A stretch of DNA of 64,000 nt, from NCBI GenBank assembly GCA_031263485.1, contig JAISFS010000099.1, positions 26,497-90,496 on the forward strand, written 5' to 3'. Numbering within the stretch: the first letter of the stretch is position 1; every line of letters starts with the position of its first letter. The translations under genes were made by a program, and so were the position numbers. This document shows positions 10,723 to 19,366 of this stretch, in pieces. Origin of the DNA: Deltaproteobacteria bacterium (GTDB taxonomy: Bacteria > Desulfobacterota > Desulfarculia > Adiutricales > Adiutricaceae). The notes below the pieces were generated by a model. The model did not search any database, had not been told where the DNA came from, and saw only the letters and a program-made list of their open reading frames with translations.

Positions 10723-10992
10723 AGCCGTCGCGCATCCACGAATCTGTCATCCACATCATCCGCCCCGCATGCGCATCCCGCGAGCCGTCCGCTGCCCACT
10801 CCCGATCGACGTCTATCCCGGAGCGACCCGATGAACGATATCCCGGCTGAAACGTAGCCTTCGGTCGAACGTAGCCTTCAAAGGTCAACGGCTTTGGCTC
10901 GCCGAAGCGGCCGCGATGCCGGAGCGCCCGCCAGAGGCCGATCCGGGTGCGTCGCCCCGCTCCCGGCGTTCCGCCCCCTCAAGGAGATGCCC

Positions 10993-12477
10993 GTGGAGTT
11001 GGACGGTTTCATCAGGAAGATCAAGGACATAATGAAGTCGGACTCCGGCGTCAACGGCGATGCCCAGTGCGTCGCCCAGACTGCCTGGCTCCTGTTCCTC
11101 TGGGCCTGCGGCTCCCCCTCGGAACGCCCGGACGCCGGAGTCAAGGGCATCGCCTCTGCCGTCCCCCGGAAATTCCGCTGGGACGCCTGGGCCGCCTGCC
11201 GGAGGGACGGCAAGACGATGACCGGGGACACCCTGCTCGACTTCGTGGACAACCGGCTCTTCCCCGCCTTGCGGGATCTGAAGACTCCGGGAGGCGCGCT
11301 TTCTGCCAACGGCGTGGTCAAAGCCGCCTTCATGTCCGCCCGCAACTACATGAAGGACGGAGTCCTCCTGAGGCAGGTCATCGACCTCATAGGCGGCCTC
11401 GACTTGAGCTTCCGCGGCGTGTACCATCCCATGGGGTCGATCTACGAGGGCTTCCTGCACGGCCTGGGCCAGTCGAGTTCGTTGGGCGAGTTCTACACCC
11501 CCCGGCCCGTCACGGACTTCATGGCTCGCATGACTGCCCCGCGCCTAGGCGAGAGGGTGGCCGATTTCGCCTGCGGCACTGGCGGGTTCCTGTCCTCCGC
11601 CTTAAACGAGCTGGACGGGCAGCTCAAGTCAGCGGAAGACGGGAGGATCCGCGAGCGCTCGGTCTTCGGCGTCGAGAAGAGTCCCGTGCCTCACATGCTG
11701 TGCCTGGCCAACCTGCTGGCGCACGGGATATCAAAGCCCGATGTCGTTCTCGGCGACTCCCTCGACGGCCGGATCCCCGGGTGCCGCGGCGACGAGCGCT
11801 TCGGCGTGATCCTCATGAACCCGCCGTACGGCGGCGTCCGTAGACCGGCGGCAAAGGCGGATGTCACCGGGGAGCGACTGCACGCCGGGGATGCCCTCGA
11901 CGGGTTCCTGGGGCTCGTCATGAGCCGCCTGAGCCGATGCGGCCGGGCCGCCGTCCTGGTCCCGGACGGATTCATGTCCGGGACGGGCGCCGTCAGGACC
12001 GCAGTCAGGCAAGCGATCGTCCAGAAATTCGACCTCCATACGGTCGTGCGGCTACCCGTCTCGGTCTTCGCGCCCCACACCCGCATCGCGACCAACATCC
12101 TTTTCTTCGACGGCCAGCGGACCGTTCGGACGGCCACATGGTTCTACCGCCTGGACCCGCCGGACGGCAACGGCCGCTTCTCCAGGACAAGGCCGATGAC
12201 GCCAGAGCACCTGGTCCCGATCGAGGAATGGTGGCGAAGCCGGAAGGAGCTGTCTCCGGGCGGCGTTCCCAAGGCCCGACGCTACACGGGCCGGGAGCTT
12301 GCGGCCCGCAACTTCGATCTCAACCTCTGCGGTTACGACCGCGCTTCGGAGATCGTCGCTTCCCCCGAGGAGACTATACGGCAGTTCAGGGACGAGCGGG
12401 CATGCCTGCTGGCCAAGATGACGGACGCGCTTGACGCTATCGAGTCCCTCGCGAACGGGGACGGGCGATCGTCCTGA
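10993..12477 (+). CDS. hsdM: type I restriction-modification methyltransferase subunit (HsdM, copy 2)
   Basis: A second HsdM of 494 residues. The GTG start is chosen because AAGGAG lies six bases upstream and because the protein then aligns residue for residue with copy 1 (VELDGFIRKI against MDINSFIKSV; NYMKDG at the same position in both; ADFACGTGGF again at 190-199). Unlike copy 1 it carries a canonical NPPY catalytic motif (about 276-279). Its GC content is far higher than that of copy 1 and hsdS and matches the chromosome. It lies 270 bp after hsdS with no partner S or R of its own in the window. It may form the active methylating half with the upstream HsdS, or be a resident orphan beside a newer locus. 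It could also be an older duplicate. Confidence 0.9.
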   Translation: MELDGFIRKIKDIMKSDSGVNGDAQCVAQTAWLLFLWACGSPSERPDAGVKGIASAVPRKFRWDAWAACRRDGKTMTGDTLLDFVDNRLFPALRDLKTPGGALSANGVVKAAFMSARNYMKDGVLLRQVIDLIGGLDLSFRGVYHPMGSIYEGFLHGLGQSSSLGEFYTPRPVTDFMARMTAPRLGERVADFACGTGGFLSSALNELDGQLKSAEDGRIRERSVFGVEKSPVPHMLCLANLLAHGISKPDVVLGDSLDGRIPGCRGDERFGVILMNPPYGGVRRPAAKADVTGERLHAGDALDGFLGLVMSRLSRCGRAAVLVPDGFMSGTGAVRTAVRQAIVQKFDLHTVVRLPVSVFAPHTRIATNILFFDGQRTVRTATWFYRLDPPDGNGRFSRTRPMTPEHLVPIEEWWRSRKELSPGGVPKARRYTGRELAARNFDLNLCGYDRASEIVASPEETIRQFRDERACLLAKMTDALDAIESLANGDGRSS

Positions 12478-12982
12478 TCAGACGGGCTTCGCCCATGGCT
12501 TCCGCGCATGAGAGCCCGCGCCGCACTGCCTTTCGGGCTTGCCGGAGATCCTGCCGGCAGATCGCGGGGCTCCTGCCCGAGGCCGCTCCCGCGGCCGGCG
12601 GCAAGGACGCGTACGCTCAAGTTGCCGGGGCCGGGGCAGGAATCCGGGGCAAAACGGGAGAGCCGCGCGCTCCGGTTCTGTTCCGGATCTGTTCCGGGGC
12701 AGATATCGGAAGCGGGGAAGGGCCGGAGCCCTTCCATATCGGCTTGACACGGCGCCGGCGGATAGGTGCTGGCGGATGGGCCGCAGGCGTTCTGGCGGGA
12801 AAAGTCGAAAATAGGCAGACGAATGCAGGTAGGCCGGTTGAGGGGCAGGCGGGCGGGGCGAGGCCGTCATGACCGTTACGGGCGCCGGTGTGGGGCGGAG
12901 GCAGGCGCCGGTCAGGGTGACAAGTGCCTGGCGAGGCGGTCCGGAATACCGGGCGGCGGACAGGGCACAGGAGGGCCAGGGC
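12478..12982. other. gap between convergent hsdM2 and zur
   Basis: About 500 bp of GC-rich sequence between two convergent genes. No gene seen. No hairpin followed by a T-run was found, although a terminator would be expected here. Confidence 0.5.
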
Positions 12983-13453
12983 TCAGGCGACGCCATCCTT
13001 GGCGCACTTGCGGCAGACCCCGCGCACCTCGACGGAACCGTCCTTGATCTCGAACCCCAGCGCGCTCAGGCGGTGGAAAATGGAGGTGTACAGCCCCTCG
13101 TCGTTGATTTCGGTGGTGGTCTGGCAACCGGGGCAGACGATGATGAGGGGGTTGTGCAAGGGAAGGTGGCTATCCGAGCAGGCCACGAACGCGTTAAGCG
13201 CGTTCACGCGGTGGACCAGGCCGTTATGGAGGAAAAACTCCAGGATGCGGTAGACGGTGGCCGGGGTGAGACGGTGGCCCTTCTCGCGCAGGGTGTCGAG
13301 CAGATCGTAGGCCTTGACCGGGCCGGTGGCCGTGATGAGGGTCTCCAGCACCAGCCTCCTCAGCTGGGTGAGCTGCGTACCCTGTGCGGCGCAGTAGCTC
13401 TCGGCCTCGTCCAGGAGCCTTTTGACTTTCGCTTCTGCCGTCTCTGTCTCCAT
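12983..13453 (-). CDS. zur: Fur-family metalloregulator, Zur-like
   Basis: 156-residue DNA-binding repressor of the Fur family. The winged-helix half contains LTPATVYRILEFF (about residues 61-73), the recognition-helix signature. The C-terminal dimerisation half has HLPLHN and two CxxC pairs, CPGC (about 107-110) and CRKC (about 147-150), which form the structural zinc site of the family. It is the last gene of the zinc cluster, 43 bp after the DUF3299 gene, and its likely operators lie upstream of the first gene. Context makes zinc the expected co-repressor and hence autoregulation through read-through. An iron or peroxide sensor is possible in principle but fits the neighbours less well. 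Confidence 0.85.
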   Translation of the reverse strand: METETAEAKVKRLLDEAESYCAAQGTQLTQLRRLVLETLITATGPVKAYDLLDTLREKGHRLTPATVYRILEFFLHNGLVHRVNALNAFVACSDSHLPLHNPLIIVCPGCQTTTEINDEGLYTSIFHRLSALGFEIKDGSVEVRGVCRKCAKDGVA

Positions 13454-13496
13454 TTTTCACCGGGATGGGCGGGTCCGTTGAAGGTCGGCGGTGCGT

Positions 13497-14135
13497 TCAG
13501 CCATCCTCCCTGTAGGGCTCGACCTTGTCTGCGGGGAGGGTGTAGCCCGCGTCCCCCAGGTCGGTCTGAAACCGCTCCGCCCTCATCATACCATAGACCC
13601 AGACCACATCCATAACCCCTATCCCGTCCAAGGCCTGATTGCTCCGCACGAACACGATCTGGTTGGGAGGGGGAGGCGGCACGTGGATGCAGGCGCCGAA
13701 ATACGGGACCAGGAAGAACTCCTTGATCTCCGTGCTCTCGAGATCCAGGGGAACCACGAAGCCCGGGATCTTGATCCTCTTGCCCCCCATGGCCTTGTTG
13801 ATGGGCGCCTGGGCCCAGCGCGCCATGAATTCCCTGACTGCCTCCTCGGCCCCGGGATCGTCGTCCCGCATCTTGTCGATGCCGAGTTCCTGGAATATCG
13901 CGGCGGGATCCCAGCCGGGGTCCACCAGCTCGTCCCAGATGAGCCAGCCGTTCTCCGTGTATGCCCCGTCCGCGACGGCGGAGGCCCGGGGCGTACAGGG
14001 CGCCGCCAGGAGGGCCGCGACCAAAAAGCCCGCGAGAAACCTGGCTACCCGGCGGGCGCGTGCGCGGGCAACCTGCCTTGACGCGGCCTCAGGTCGAGGG
14101 GCCGTTTCGAGAACTGCCGCTGTCGATGGTGGCAT
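13497..14135 (-). CDS. DUF3299 exported protein of the zinc-uptake cluster
   Basis: 212 residues. ATG 14135 is preferred over an upstream start because AGGAGG lies six bases ahead of it. A signal peptide is visible (Arg-rich n-region, hydrophobic FLAGFLVAALLAA, cleavage after ASA near residue 53). The mature part holds the DUF3299 core IPGFVVPLDLE and VPYFGACIHVPPPPPNQIV (about 125-165). The lone Cys-Ile-His and the poly-Pro turn are typical of the family, whose biochemical role is not established. It is regularly found with DUF2796 proteins and an ABC transporter, as here and in Vibrio zrg loci. The gene is separated from the permease by 226 bp containing short GGAGCGAGGCGTTA-type repeats. 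Confidence 0.8.
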   Translation of the reverse strand: MPPSTAAVLETAPRPEAASRQVARARARRVARFLAGFLVAALLAAPCTPRASAVADGAYTENGWLIWDELVDPGWDPAAIFQELGIDKMRDDDPGAEEAVREFMARWAQAPINKAMGGKRIKIPGFVVPLDLESTEIKEFFLVPYFGACIHVPPPPPNQIVFVRSNQALDGIGVMDVVWVYGMMRAERFQTDLGDAGYTLPADKVEPYREDG

Positions 14136-14361
14136 GTCGATCCTCCTGATCACCGGCAGAAGCCGGTCGGGAAGTGTCAAAGCCGACACGGTCGGAGCGA
14201 GGCGTTACGCATGGAGCGAGGCGTTATGCCTGGAGAAAGAAGGCGTTGTGCCTGGAGAGAGACATCACCCTCGAAAGAGGCGATACGCCTAGATCAAGGC
14301 GCAACGCGCGGAACGAGGGGCCGCGCGCGGGAGCCCCGTGCCTGGATTTAGTCCGGCAGGC

Positions 14362-15630
14362 TCAGGACGAGGGCGAGAGCCCATCGGACAGGCTCAGGAA
14401 ATATGCCCGCACGGCGGGGACGAGGCTGGTCAGGAGCCCAAGGACCAGGATGCCCGCCATGATCAGCCACTCGCGGGCCGTCGGGATCCCCACATCGAAG
14501 GCCAGACCGAAGCGGTCCAGGAGCCAGGGGGCCATGAGCGCCGTGGCAACGGTGAGCGCCGCGATGCCCACGGCTATCCCGCAGAGGGTTAGGAGCAGCC
14601 CTTCGAATGAGAGGAGCGCCGTCACGTCCAGCGGGCCGGCGCCGGCGGAGCGCAATACCGCCAGCTCCCGGCGGCGCTCGCCCAGGCATGCCAGGATGGT
14701 CGAGCCCAGGCCCGCGAGGCCAGTGAAGGTGACCAGGAGCGAGACCGCCACGAGCGCCCTCTCCCAGCCTCCCAAAAGGCCCCAAAGCTGGTCCAGTGCC
14801 ACTCCGGGCATCACGGCCGTCAAAGCCTCGCCCCTGTACTCCTGGAGGTCGCGCTGCACCGCGAAGACGGCGCGGCGGTTCTTCAGTCCCACCAGCACGG
14901 CGGTCACCGCCTTGGGCTCCAGATTGAAGCGCCGCGCCTGATCGGCGGAGACCGAGAAGCCCCTGATTGGCGCCCCGCCCTGCCAATCGATGTGGATGGC
15001 CTCCATCGACTCGAGGCTGATGTAGAGCGAGCGGTCAACGGGTGAGCCAGTGGGCGCGAGCACCCCCGTCACGGTGAAGGGCTTGTCGTCGTGCAACCGC
15101 GCGTGTGGGCCGCCGCCATGGGCGAGGACGATGCTGTCCCCCTCTCGGTAGCCCAGCCGCGAGGCCACCTCGGAGCCCAGCACAGTCTCGAAGACGTCCC
15201 CGAACGCCCTGCCCGACGCGAGCGAAAGCTCCCTCCCGCCCCGGTACCGGAACCGGGAGAAGAAGTCGCCCGAGGTCCCCACAACCGGATAGCCCCGGTG
15301 GCTGTCGCCCATGGACAGGGGAACCGTCCAGAGCACCTCCGGCCGCGAGGCTATCATCTTCGCCGAATCCCACCCGATGTTGTTGGACGCCCCGCCCAGA
15401 TGGAAGACGGCGTAAAGCATGAGCTGCACCGGCCCGCCCCTGGCCCCCACCACCAGATCGGTCCCTGACACGGCCCCCGTGAAGCCCAGCCTCACCTGGC
15501 TCCTCACCCTCTCTATGCCAACCAGCAGGGCGGTGGAGAGGCTCACCGAGAGCATGACCAGTGCCAGGGTGAACCGGCGGTTCCAGGCGCTCTTGATGGC
15601 CAGGAGGAACAGCGATGAAAGTCTCTGCAT
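14362..15630 (-). CDS. FtsX/MacB-type ABC transporter permease of the zinc cluster
   Basis: 422 residues. ATG 15630 is chosen because AGGAAG lies five bases upstream; an open frame continues further upstream, but only through a tandem-repeat array. The topology is that of the FtsX/LolC class: one membrane helix near residues 15-38 (ALVMLSVSLSTALLVGIE), a large periplasmic domain with the Ser/Gly-rich SGTDLVVGARGG motif (about 55-66), then three C-terminal helices (about 285-310, 335-365 and 385-412) with GERRRELAVLRSAGA between them, the coupling-helix region. It pairs with the ATPase encoded 476 bp upstream. By analogy with Vibrio ZrgABCDE it should take part in zinc acquisition together with the His-rich DUF2796 protein, possibly as a mechanotransmission-type rather than a classical importer permease. 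Confidence 0.85.
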   Translation of the reverse strand: MQRLSSLFLLAIKSAWNRRFTLALVMLSVSLSTALLVGIERVRSQVRLGFTGAVSGTDLVVGARGGPVQLMLYAVFHLGGASNNIGWDSAKMIASRPEVLWTVPLSMGDSHRGYPVVGTSGDFFSRFRYRGGRELSLASGRAFGDVFETVLGSEVASRLGYREGDSIVLAHGGGPHARLHDDKPFTVTGVLAPTGSPVDRSLYISLESMEAIHIDWQGGAPIRGFSVSADQARRFNLEPKAVTAVLVGLKNRRAVFAVQRDLQEYRGEALTAVMPGVALDQLWGLLGGWERALVAVSLLVTFTGLAGLGSTILACLGERRRELAVLRSAGAGPLDVTALLSFEGLLLTLCGIAVGIAALTVATALMAPWLLDRFGLAFDVGIPTAREWLIMAGILVLGLLTSLVPAVRAYFLSLSDGLSPSS

Positions 15631-15703
15631 GTGGCCTTCCTGTGCTTTGGAGCTTCCGACCGTCCCGGAGACATACGCCACCGCGAGGGCCAGGATGCGG
15701 ACG

Positions 15704-15898
15704 GCACACGCCGTCTCGAAGCGGCTTGAGCGGCGCACGCCGTCTCGAAGCGGCTTGAGCGGCGCACGTCGTCTCGAAGCGGCTTGAGCGGCGCACGTCG
15801 TCTCGGAGCGGCTTGAGCGGCGCACATCGTCTCGGAACGGCTTGATCGGCGTGCACCGTCTCGGAGCGGCTTGATCGGCGCACACCGTCTCGGAGCGG
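15704..15898. repeat. 29-bp tandem array, about 6.7 copies
   Basis: Units of 29 bp containing GTCTCGAAGCGGCTTGAGCG repeat from 15704 to 15898 with 0-4 changes each. The array lies between the ATPase and permease genes of one transcription unit. 29 is not a multiple of three, so the open frame through it is incidental. The rest of the gap (15631-16106) contains no gene. Confidence 0.95.
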
Positions 15899-16106
15899 GT
15901 CACCTGGCGGTGCTCCTTCGGGGACAGCCAGGCAAAAATAAGCACCCCCCGGGCCTGCCAGGGCGATCCCGGCCTCCGCCGCTCAGGGACAGGCTGGGTA
16001 GAGCGGCGGAACGGTCCGGTTGGAGAGACGCCTCAAAGGCGCGGCGCCGGGGGGGCCCGGGGCCGCCGCCGCAGGGCGGCGGCCCCGCATTCCTGGGGCA
16101 GGACTC

Positions 16107-17096
16107 CTAGCCGCTGCAACCCGACAGCGAGAAACGGCGCTCGAACTCTTCCGCCAGCTTCGTGTCGTGGCTCACGAACATCAGACTCGACCCTGCCAGG
16201 GCGCATTCCTTCAGCAAAAGCCTGAGGAAGGTCAGGCCGGTCTCCTCGTCCAGCGCGGATGTGGGTTCGTCCGCGATCAAAAGGGGCGGGGAGCCTATGA
16301 GCGCCCTGGCGGCAGCCACCCTCTGCTGCTGTCCCACGGAGAGCCGGGTGGCCTTCCTGCCCCACAGATCCTCCGGGATGCCCAGCCTCTCCAGGAGCCG
16401 TCCGGCTGCCAGGGCGGGGGTCGCGGCGGAGGCCACCGCCCTTTTGCGGCGGGCCTTCGAGAAGCCGCAGGGGAGAAGCACGTTCTCGACTGCGCTCAGG
16501 TACGGGACCAGGTTGAACTGCTGGAAGACGTAACCGATGTCGTCCCCGCGCAGGCGATCCCGAGCCGGCCCGGAGAGCCTGGAGAGGTTCCTGCCCCCCA
16601 CCTCGATCTCTCCGGAGTCGGGTGCGATGATCCCGGCCACGAGGCTCAGGAGGGTGCTCTTGCCGCAACCGCTGGGCCCGGTGATGAAAAGCCGCTCTCC
16701 GCGTCCGAGCCTCAGATCGAGCCCCTCGAAGACCGGACCTCCGCCCTTAGGCCAGGCAAACGTGATCCCCCTCACGTCCACCGCAACGGCCTCGCCGCCG
16801 GTATCAGCCCGGGGGCCGCCAGAAGCCGAAGACTCGGACCCGACCGCTTCGGCCGGCGAGCCGAGGTCGGGAGGATCGGCGTCGGAGTCAGCGGAAATCG
16901 GAACGTCGCTTGGAGAGTCAAAAACGGCATCCGCAACGGAGTCCATGGCCGATGCCTCCGGGTCGGGGCCGCCATCGTGCCTGGGGCCCGAAACGAGGGC
17001 GTTGCGGGGGGCACCCTCCGAAACGGGGCCGGGAATACCCGGCCCGCGGCATCCCGAGGGCGCCCCGCAGACGGCAACGTCAGGGGACGTTACCAT
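16107..17096 (-). CDS. ABC transporter ATP-binding protein of the zinc cluster (LolD/MacB class)
   Basis: 329 residues. The ATPase core covers about residues 110-329: Walker A GPSGCGKST (about 144-152), Q-loop FQQFNLVPYLSA, signature LSVGQQQRVA (about 255-264), Walker B LLIADEPTSALD and switch SHD. The first ~108 residues are an acidic, Ser/Pro/Ala-rich low-complexity extension not seen in this family. The start is nonetheless supported because its ATG overlaps the stop of the preceding gene (ATGGTAA), a coupling overlap. An internal start nearer the core cannot be excluded. It energises the permease encoded downstream. Confidence 0.88.
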   Translation of the reverse strand: MVTSPDVAVCGAPSGCRGPGIPGPVSEGAPRNALVSGPRHDGGPDPEASAMDSVADAVFDSPSDVPISADSDADPPDLGSPAEAVGSESSASGGPRADTGGEAVAVDVRGITFAWPKGGGPVFEGLDLRLGRGERLFITGPSGCGKSTLLSLVAGIIAPDSGEIEVGGRNLSRLSGPARDRLRGDDIGYVFQQFNLVPYLSAVENVLLPCGFSKARRKRAVASAATPALAAGRLLERLGIPEDLWGRKATRLSVGQQQRVAAARALIGSPPLLIADEPTSALDEETGLTFLRLLLKECALAGSSLMFVSHDTKLAEEFERRFSLSGCSG

Positions 17097-17725
17097 GTGA
17101 TTTTGGTGCCGGTCGGGCTCAACTCGGCGCCTTTCTGGCCCTTGGACGAGACCAGCTGGACGTCTACGTCAAGGAGGCTCGGAAAGGCCTCGAAGAGGCC
17201 TGCGGCATCGATGAGGGCGCCGTCGCCGACGGTCGTGGTGCAGGCGAATTCGAACTCGGCCTCCAGATCCGAATGGACCTCGCCGTCCGCATGCTCGTGG
17301 CCCTCATCCTCGCCATCGTGGCTGTGGCCCTCCTCGCCCTCGTGGCCGTGGCCGTGGCCTTCGGCGCTGTGGGGATGGCCCAGGATATCCTCGGGTATGT
17401 TCTCCCCGTCCAGCGTCACGCCGGAAGGCTTGCAGCCCCAGGCTGCGGGGAAGGCGAACAGGCTGCCCGATCCGTTCAGCTTGTCCACCATGGCCTTCAT
17501 CTCCGCCGTCTGCTCCGGGGTGCTGGGGACATGCTCGAAGGAGATGAAACTGGCAAGCGGCCCGTCGAGGTCGATGTCTATGGACGCGTCTTCGACTGTT
17601 ATGTTGAGTGTCGCTGCGCCATGCACGTGAGGGCCGTGGGTCTCGCCCTGGGCCAGGAGTGTGGCGGGGGCCAGGAAAGGAAGCAACGGCGCGAAGGCCA
17701 GAAGGGCTAATGCTTTCGAGTTCAT
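17090..17725 (-). CDS. zrgA: DUF2796 His-rich periplasmic zinc-binding protein (ZrgA-like)
   Basis: 211 residues with a signal peptide (ALALLAFAPLLPFLAPATLLA). The mature N-terminus has HGPHVHGAATLNITVED, a hallmark of DUF2796, and a central metal-binding loop of alternating His, Glu and Asp (about residues 118-150, for example HSAEGHGHGHEGEEGH). In Vibrio the homologue ZrgA binds zinc and belongs to a Zur-controlled ABC system. Here it is the first gene of the cluster, with AGGAGC a few bases before its ATG. A 243-nt leader separates it from a promoter carrying Zur-like operators. Confidence 0.88.
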   Translation of the reverse strand: MNSKALALLAFAPLLPFLAPATLLAQGETHGPHVHGAATLNITVEDASIDIDLDGPLASFISFEHVPSTPEQTAEMKAMVDKLNGSGSLFAFPAAWGCKPSGVTLDGENIPEDILGHPHSAEGHGHGHEGEEGHSHDGEDEGHEHADGEVHSDLEAEFEFACTTTVGDGALIDAAGLFEAFPSLLDVDVQLVSSKGQKGAELSPTGTKITW

Positions 17726-17944
17726 GAAAAGCTCCTGATGGATCGCGGGCGTGACCGTCCCGCGTGTTTTGAGGGCTCTGGACGTCCTGACGCCTGCGGG
17801 CTTGGATTTGCGGCCGCCGGACTCGGGCGCAGGGAGGCCCCCGTACCGGCGGGGCCGCAGACGCCAGGGCGATGGGCCGGAGACCCGGCGCCTGAATCCG
17901 CGACCGTTGTCCCGGGCAAGGCGGGTGCCCGATGCCGAGCCCCA

Positions 17945-18003
17945 CTACGATATATTATCCGGAGACAGTATGATATACTATTGCAACAACGTGCCTTTGT
18001 CAA
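17945..18003 (-). promoter_or_regulatory. promoter with two metalloregulator boxes ahead of zrgA
   Basis: On the minus strand a consensus -35 TTGACA (17998-18003) is followed after exactly 17 bp by TAGTAT (17975-17980). A palindromic box overlaps the -10: TTGCAATAGTATATCATACT. A second, weaker copy lies just downstream (GGATAATATATCGTAGTG, 17943-17960). The same box occurs, better preserved, at 18612-18631. Position and neighbour make Zur the natural binder. Confidence 0.75.
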
Positions 18004-18249
18004 GCGGGACAATGCCATGGCGCCATGACAGGCAAAAGCTCGCCCTCGGCAGAGGTTTCCACAGGCTCCGAGGGGGAGGCGCACTCGCCCGACGCGCGGA
18101 AGCGCGACCAATCACCCCGAAAGGCGACCAATCACCCCGAGACGGGGAAGGCCCCGAATGCCGGACGGCGAAGTTGCCGGAATTGCCGAGGATAGGGCCT
18201 GACAGCGTAACGGATGGCGGCAGAGGGCCCGAATCGGCATAAGACCTTA

Positions 18250-18285
18250 AGATAAAAGCGCGGGGGCGACAGCTCCCCCGCGCTT
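18250..18285 (-). terminator. intrinsic terminator
   Basis: An 11-bp perfect stem (AAGCGCGGGGG with CCCCCGCGCTT, 18256-18266 and 18275-18285) closes an 8-nt loop and, read on the minus strand, runs straight into TTTTATCTT. Confidence 0.75.
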
Positions 18286-18613
18286 CATGGCCCCGGAGGC
18301 AGCAACGCCCTGCCCCCGGATCGCTCGTTTTGAAGGTGCATCGCTTGCGCGGTGTTTTCGGTCCTCCTTTCGGGTTGTAGAAGCGCCACTCCTCCACGCA
18401 TTAACAATGGTGCGCTTCAAGGATGCCGCCCCGGCGGGGCTAGCCTTCGGCGGAGCCCCGCTGGGAAGCGGTGTCTTATGGCATGGCCTCAAAGCCGTGT
18501 CGAACAGGTCGAGCTACGGTCCCTCCGTTAGGAGGACGGGGGCTTGCGGGGAGCGCTCCCGCAAGCCTTTCGAGCAAAGGCGTTACCTTGTTATTGGGAG
18601 GTCTCGTTGAATG
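18250..18613 (-). ncRNA. candidate metal-regulated structured RNA, about 360 nt
   Basis: The unit is bounded by a near-perfect promoter/operator (18612-18649) and an intrinsic terminator (18250-18285). Between them no frame looks like a protein: the longest is an 81-codon TTG-started Ala/Arg/Ser-rich frame. The sequence can form several strong helices, including GGCTTGCGGG paired with CCCGCAAGCC (18541-18568) and GAAGCGC paired with GCGCTTC (18390-18423). It lies directly upstream of the zinc operon, on the same strand, with the same promoter layout. It matches neither tmRNA, 6S nor RNase P RNA features that I can recall. A small zinc-starvation protein or a degraded gene are the alternatives. 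Confidence 0.45.
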
Positions 18614-18649
18614 CAATGATATATTATTGCATCAAATGCATCCTGTCAA
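18612..18649 (-). promoter_or_regulatory. promoter plus palindromic Zur-like operator
   Basis: On the minus strand: -35 TTGACA (18644-18649), 17-bp spacer, -10 TAATAT (18621-18626). The -10 lies inside TGCAATAATATATCATTGCA (18612-18631), a 20-bp inverted repeat with only one mismatched pair. It is the same box as in the zrgA promoter. Confidence 0.75.
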
Positions 18650-19231
18650 CCATTTCCCCGCGCCATTACCTTGAAAAATGGCCCTTGTAGAGCATTTTTA
18701 GGGCAACATACTGAAATAACAGATAATTTTTTTTTTGCGCTTCAGCAATCGCCAGACCTCTCAGTGCAGGCTCCAAACCCCTCAGCGCAGGGAAAGCCAT
18801 CAAGCTTGGCCAGGATAGGGATGGAATCAGGGCATGGCTCCTCAGGGACCGGGGGGAGCGGGTATTGCACTGCCCAACTAACCAACATACCTGAAGAAAA
18901 GTTCCAGGTTTGGGAGGCTTGCCGCTCCACCGCCGGGAAAGCCCTGGACAGCGTGCTTCTTTTAACTAACTGAAATTACTCATAAAATAAAGGAGATTGC
19001 CCCGGCCAACAGAGCGGCCTGAAGGTCACGCGGAACGAACCGCCCAAAGGCTTACGGCAACTTCACAGGAGCCTTCGACACGCCAAAAGCTCCACGACGT
19101 CTCTCCGCGCCCCGAAGGTCACAGGGCAACTGCCGATCCCTACAGGGCCGCCAGGCGTCTCGCCCATCCATGCGGGGCCGCCAGGCGTCTCGCCCATCCA
19201 TGCGGGGACTTCAGTTCCCGGAATCCCCCTA
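18650..19231. other. non-coding stretch upstream of the candidate RNA
   Basis: Lower GC than its surroundings, with a T10 run near 18727. A 26-bp direct duplication of the GGGCCGCCAGGCGTCTCGCC type lies at about 19146-19208. No gene is supported; a 100-codon TTG-started frame at 18671 has no recognisable features. Confidence 0.5.
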
Positions 19232-19337
19232 CACGTTCATGTTGATTCTCAACACCCCGGCGGATGAAACATGTCGGGGCTTCACAATACGGTGGGGGGC
19301 CAAGGCAACGATGCACGGGAAAGCGTTTCATGACAAA
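19232..19337. repeat. dispersed ~105-bp repeat, copy A
   Basis: Runs from CACGTTCATGTTGATT to GAAAGCGTTTCATGACAAAG. It is matched in the same orientation by copy B at 21760-21862, with conserved blocks CACGTTCATGTyGATT, CAACACCC, TCGGGGC, CCAAGG and AAAGCGTyTCATGACAAA and diverged sequence between them. The two copies bracket the MBL and SUFU genes. Confidence 0.7.
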
Positions 19338-19366
19338 GGGTTTTGGCCAAGCCATCGCCCCGCCAC

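Noticed and set aside
18671..18973. 100-codon frame downstream of the Zur-like operator
   Set aside because: TTG start without a ribosome binding site, no domain, Ser/Gly-rich composition, and the promoter points the other way.
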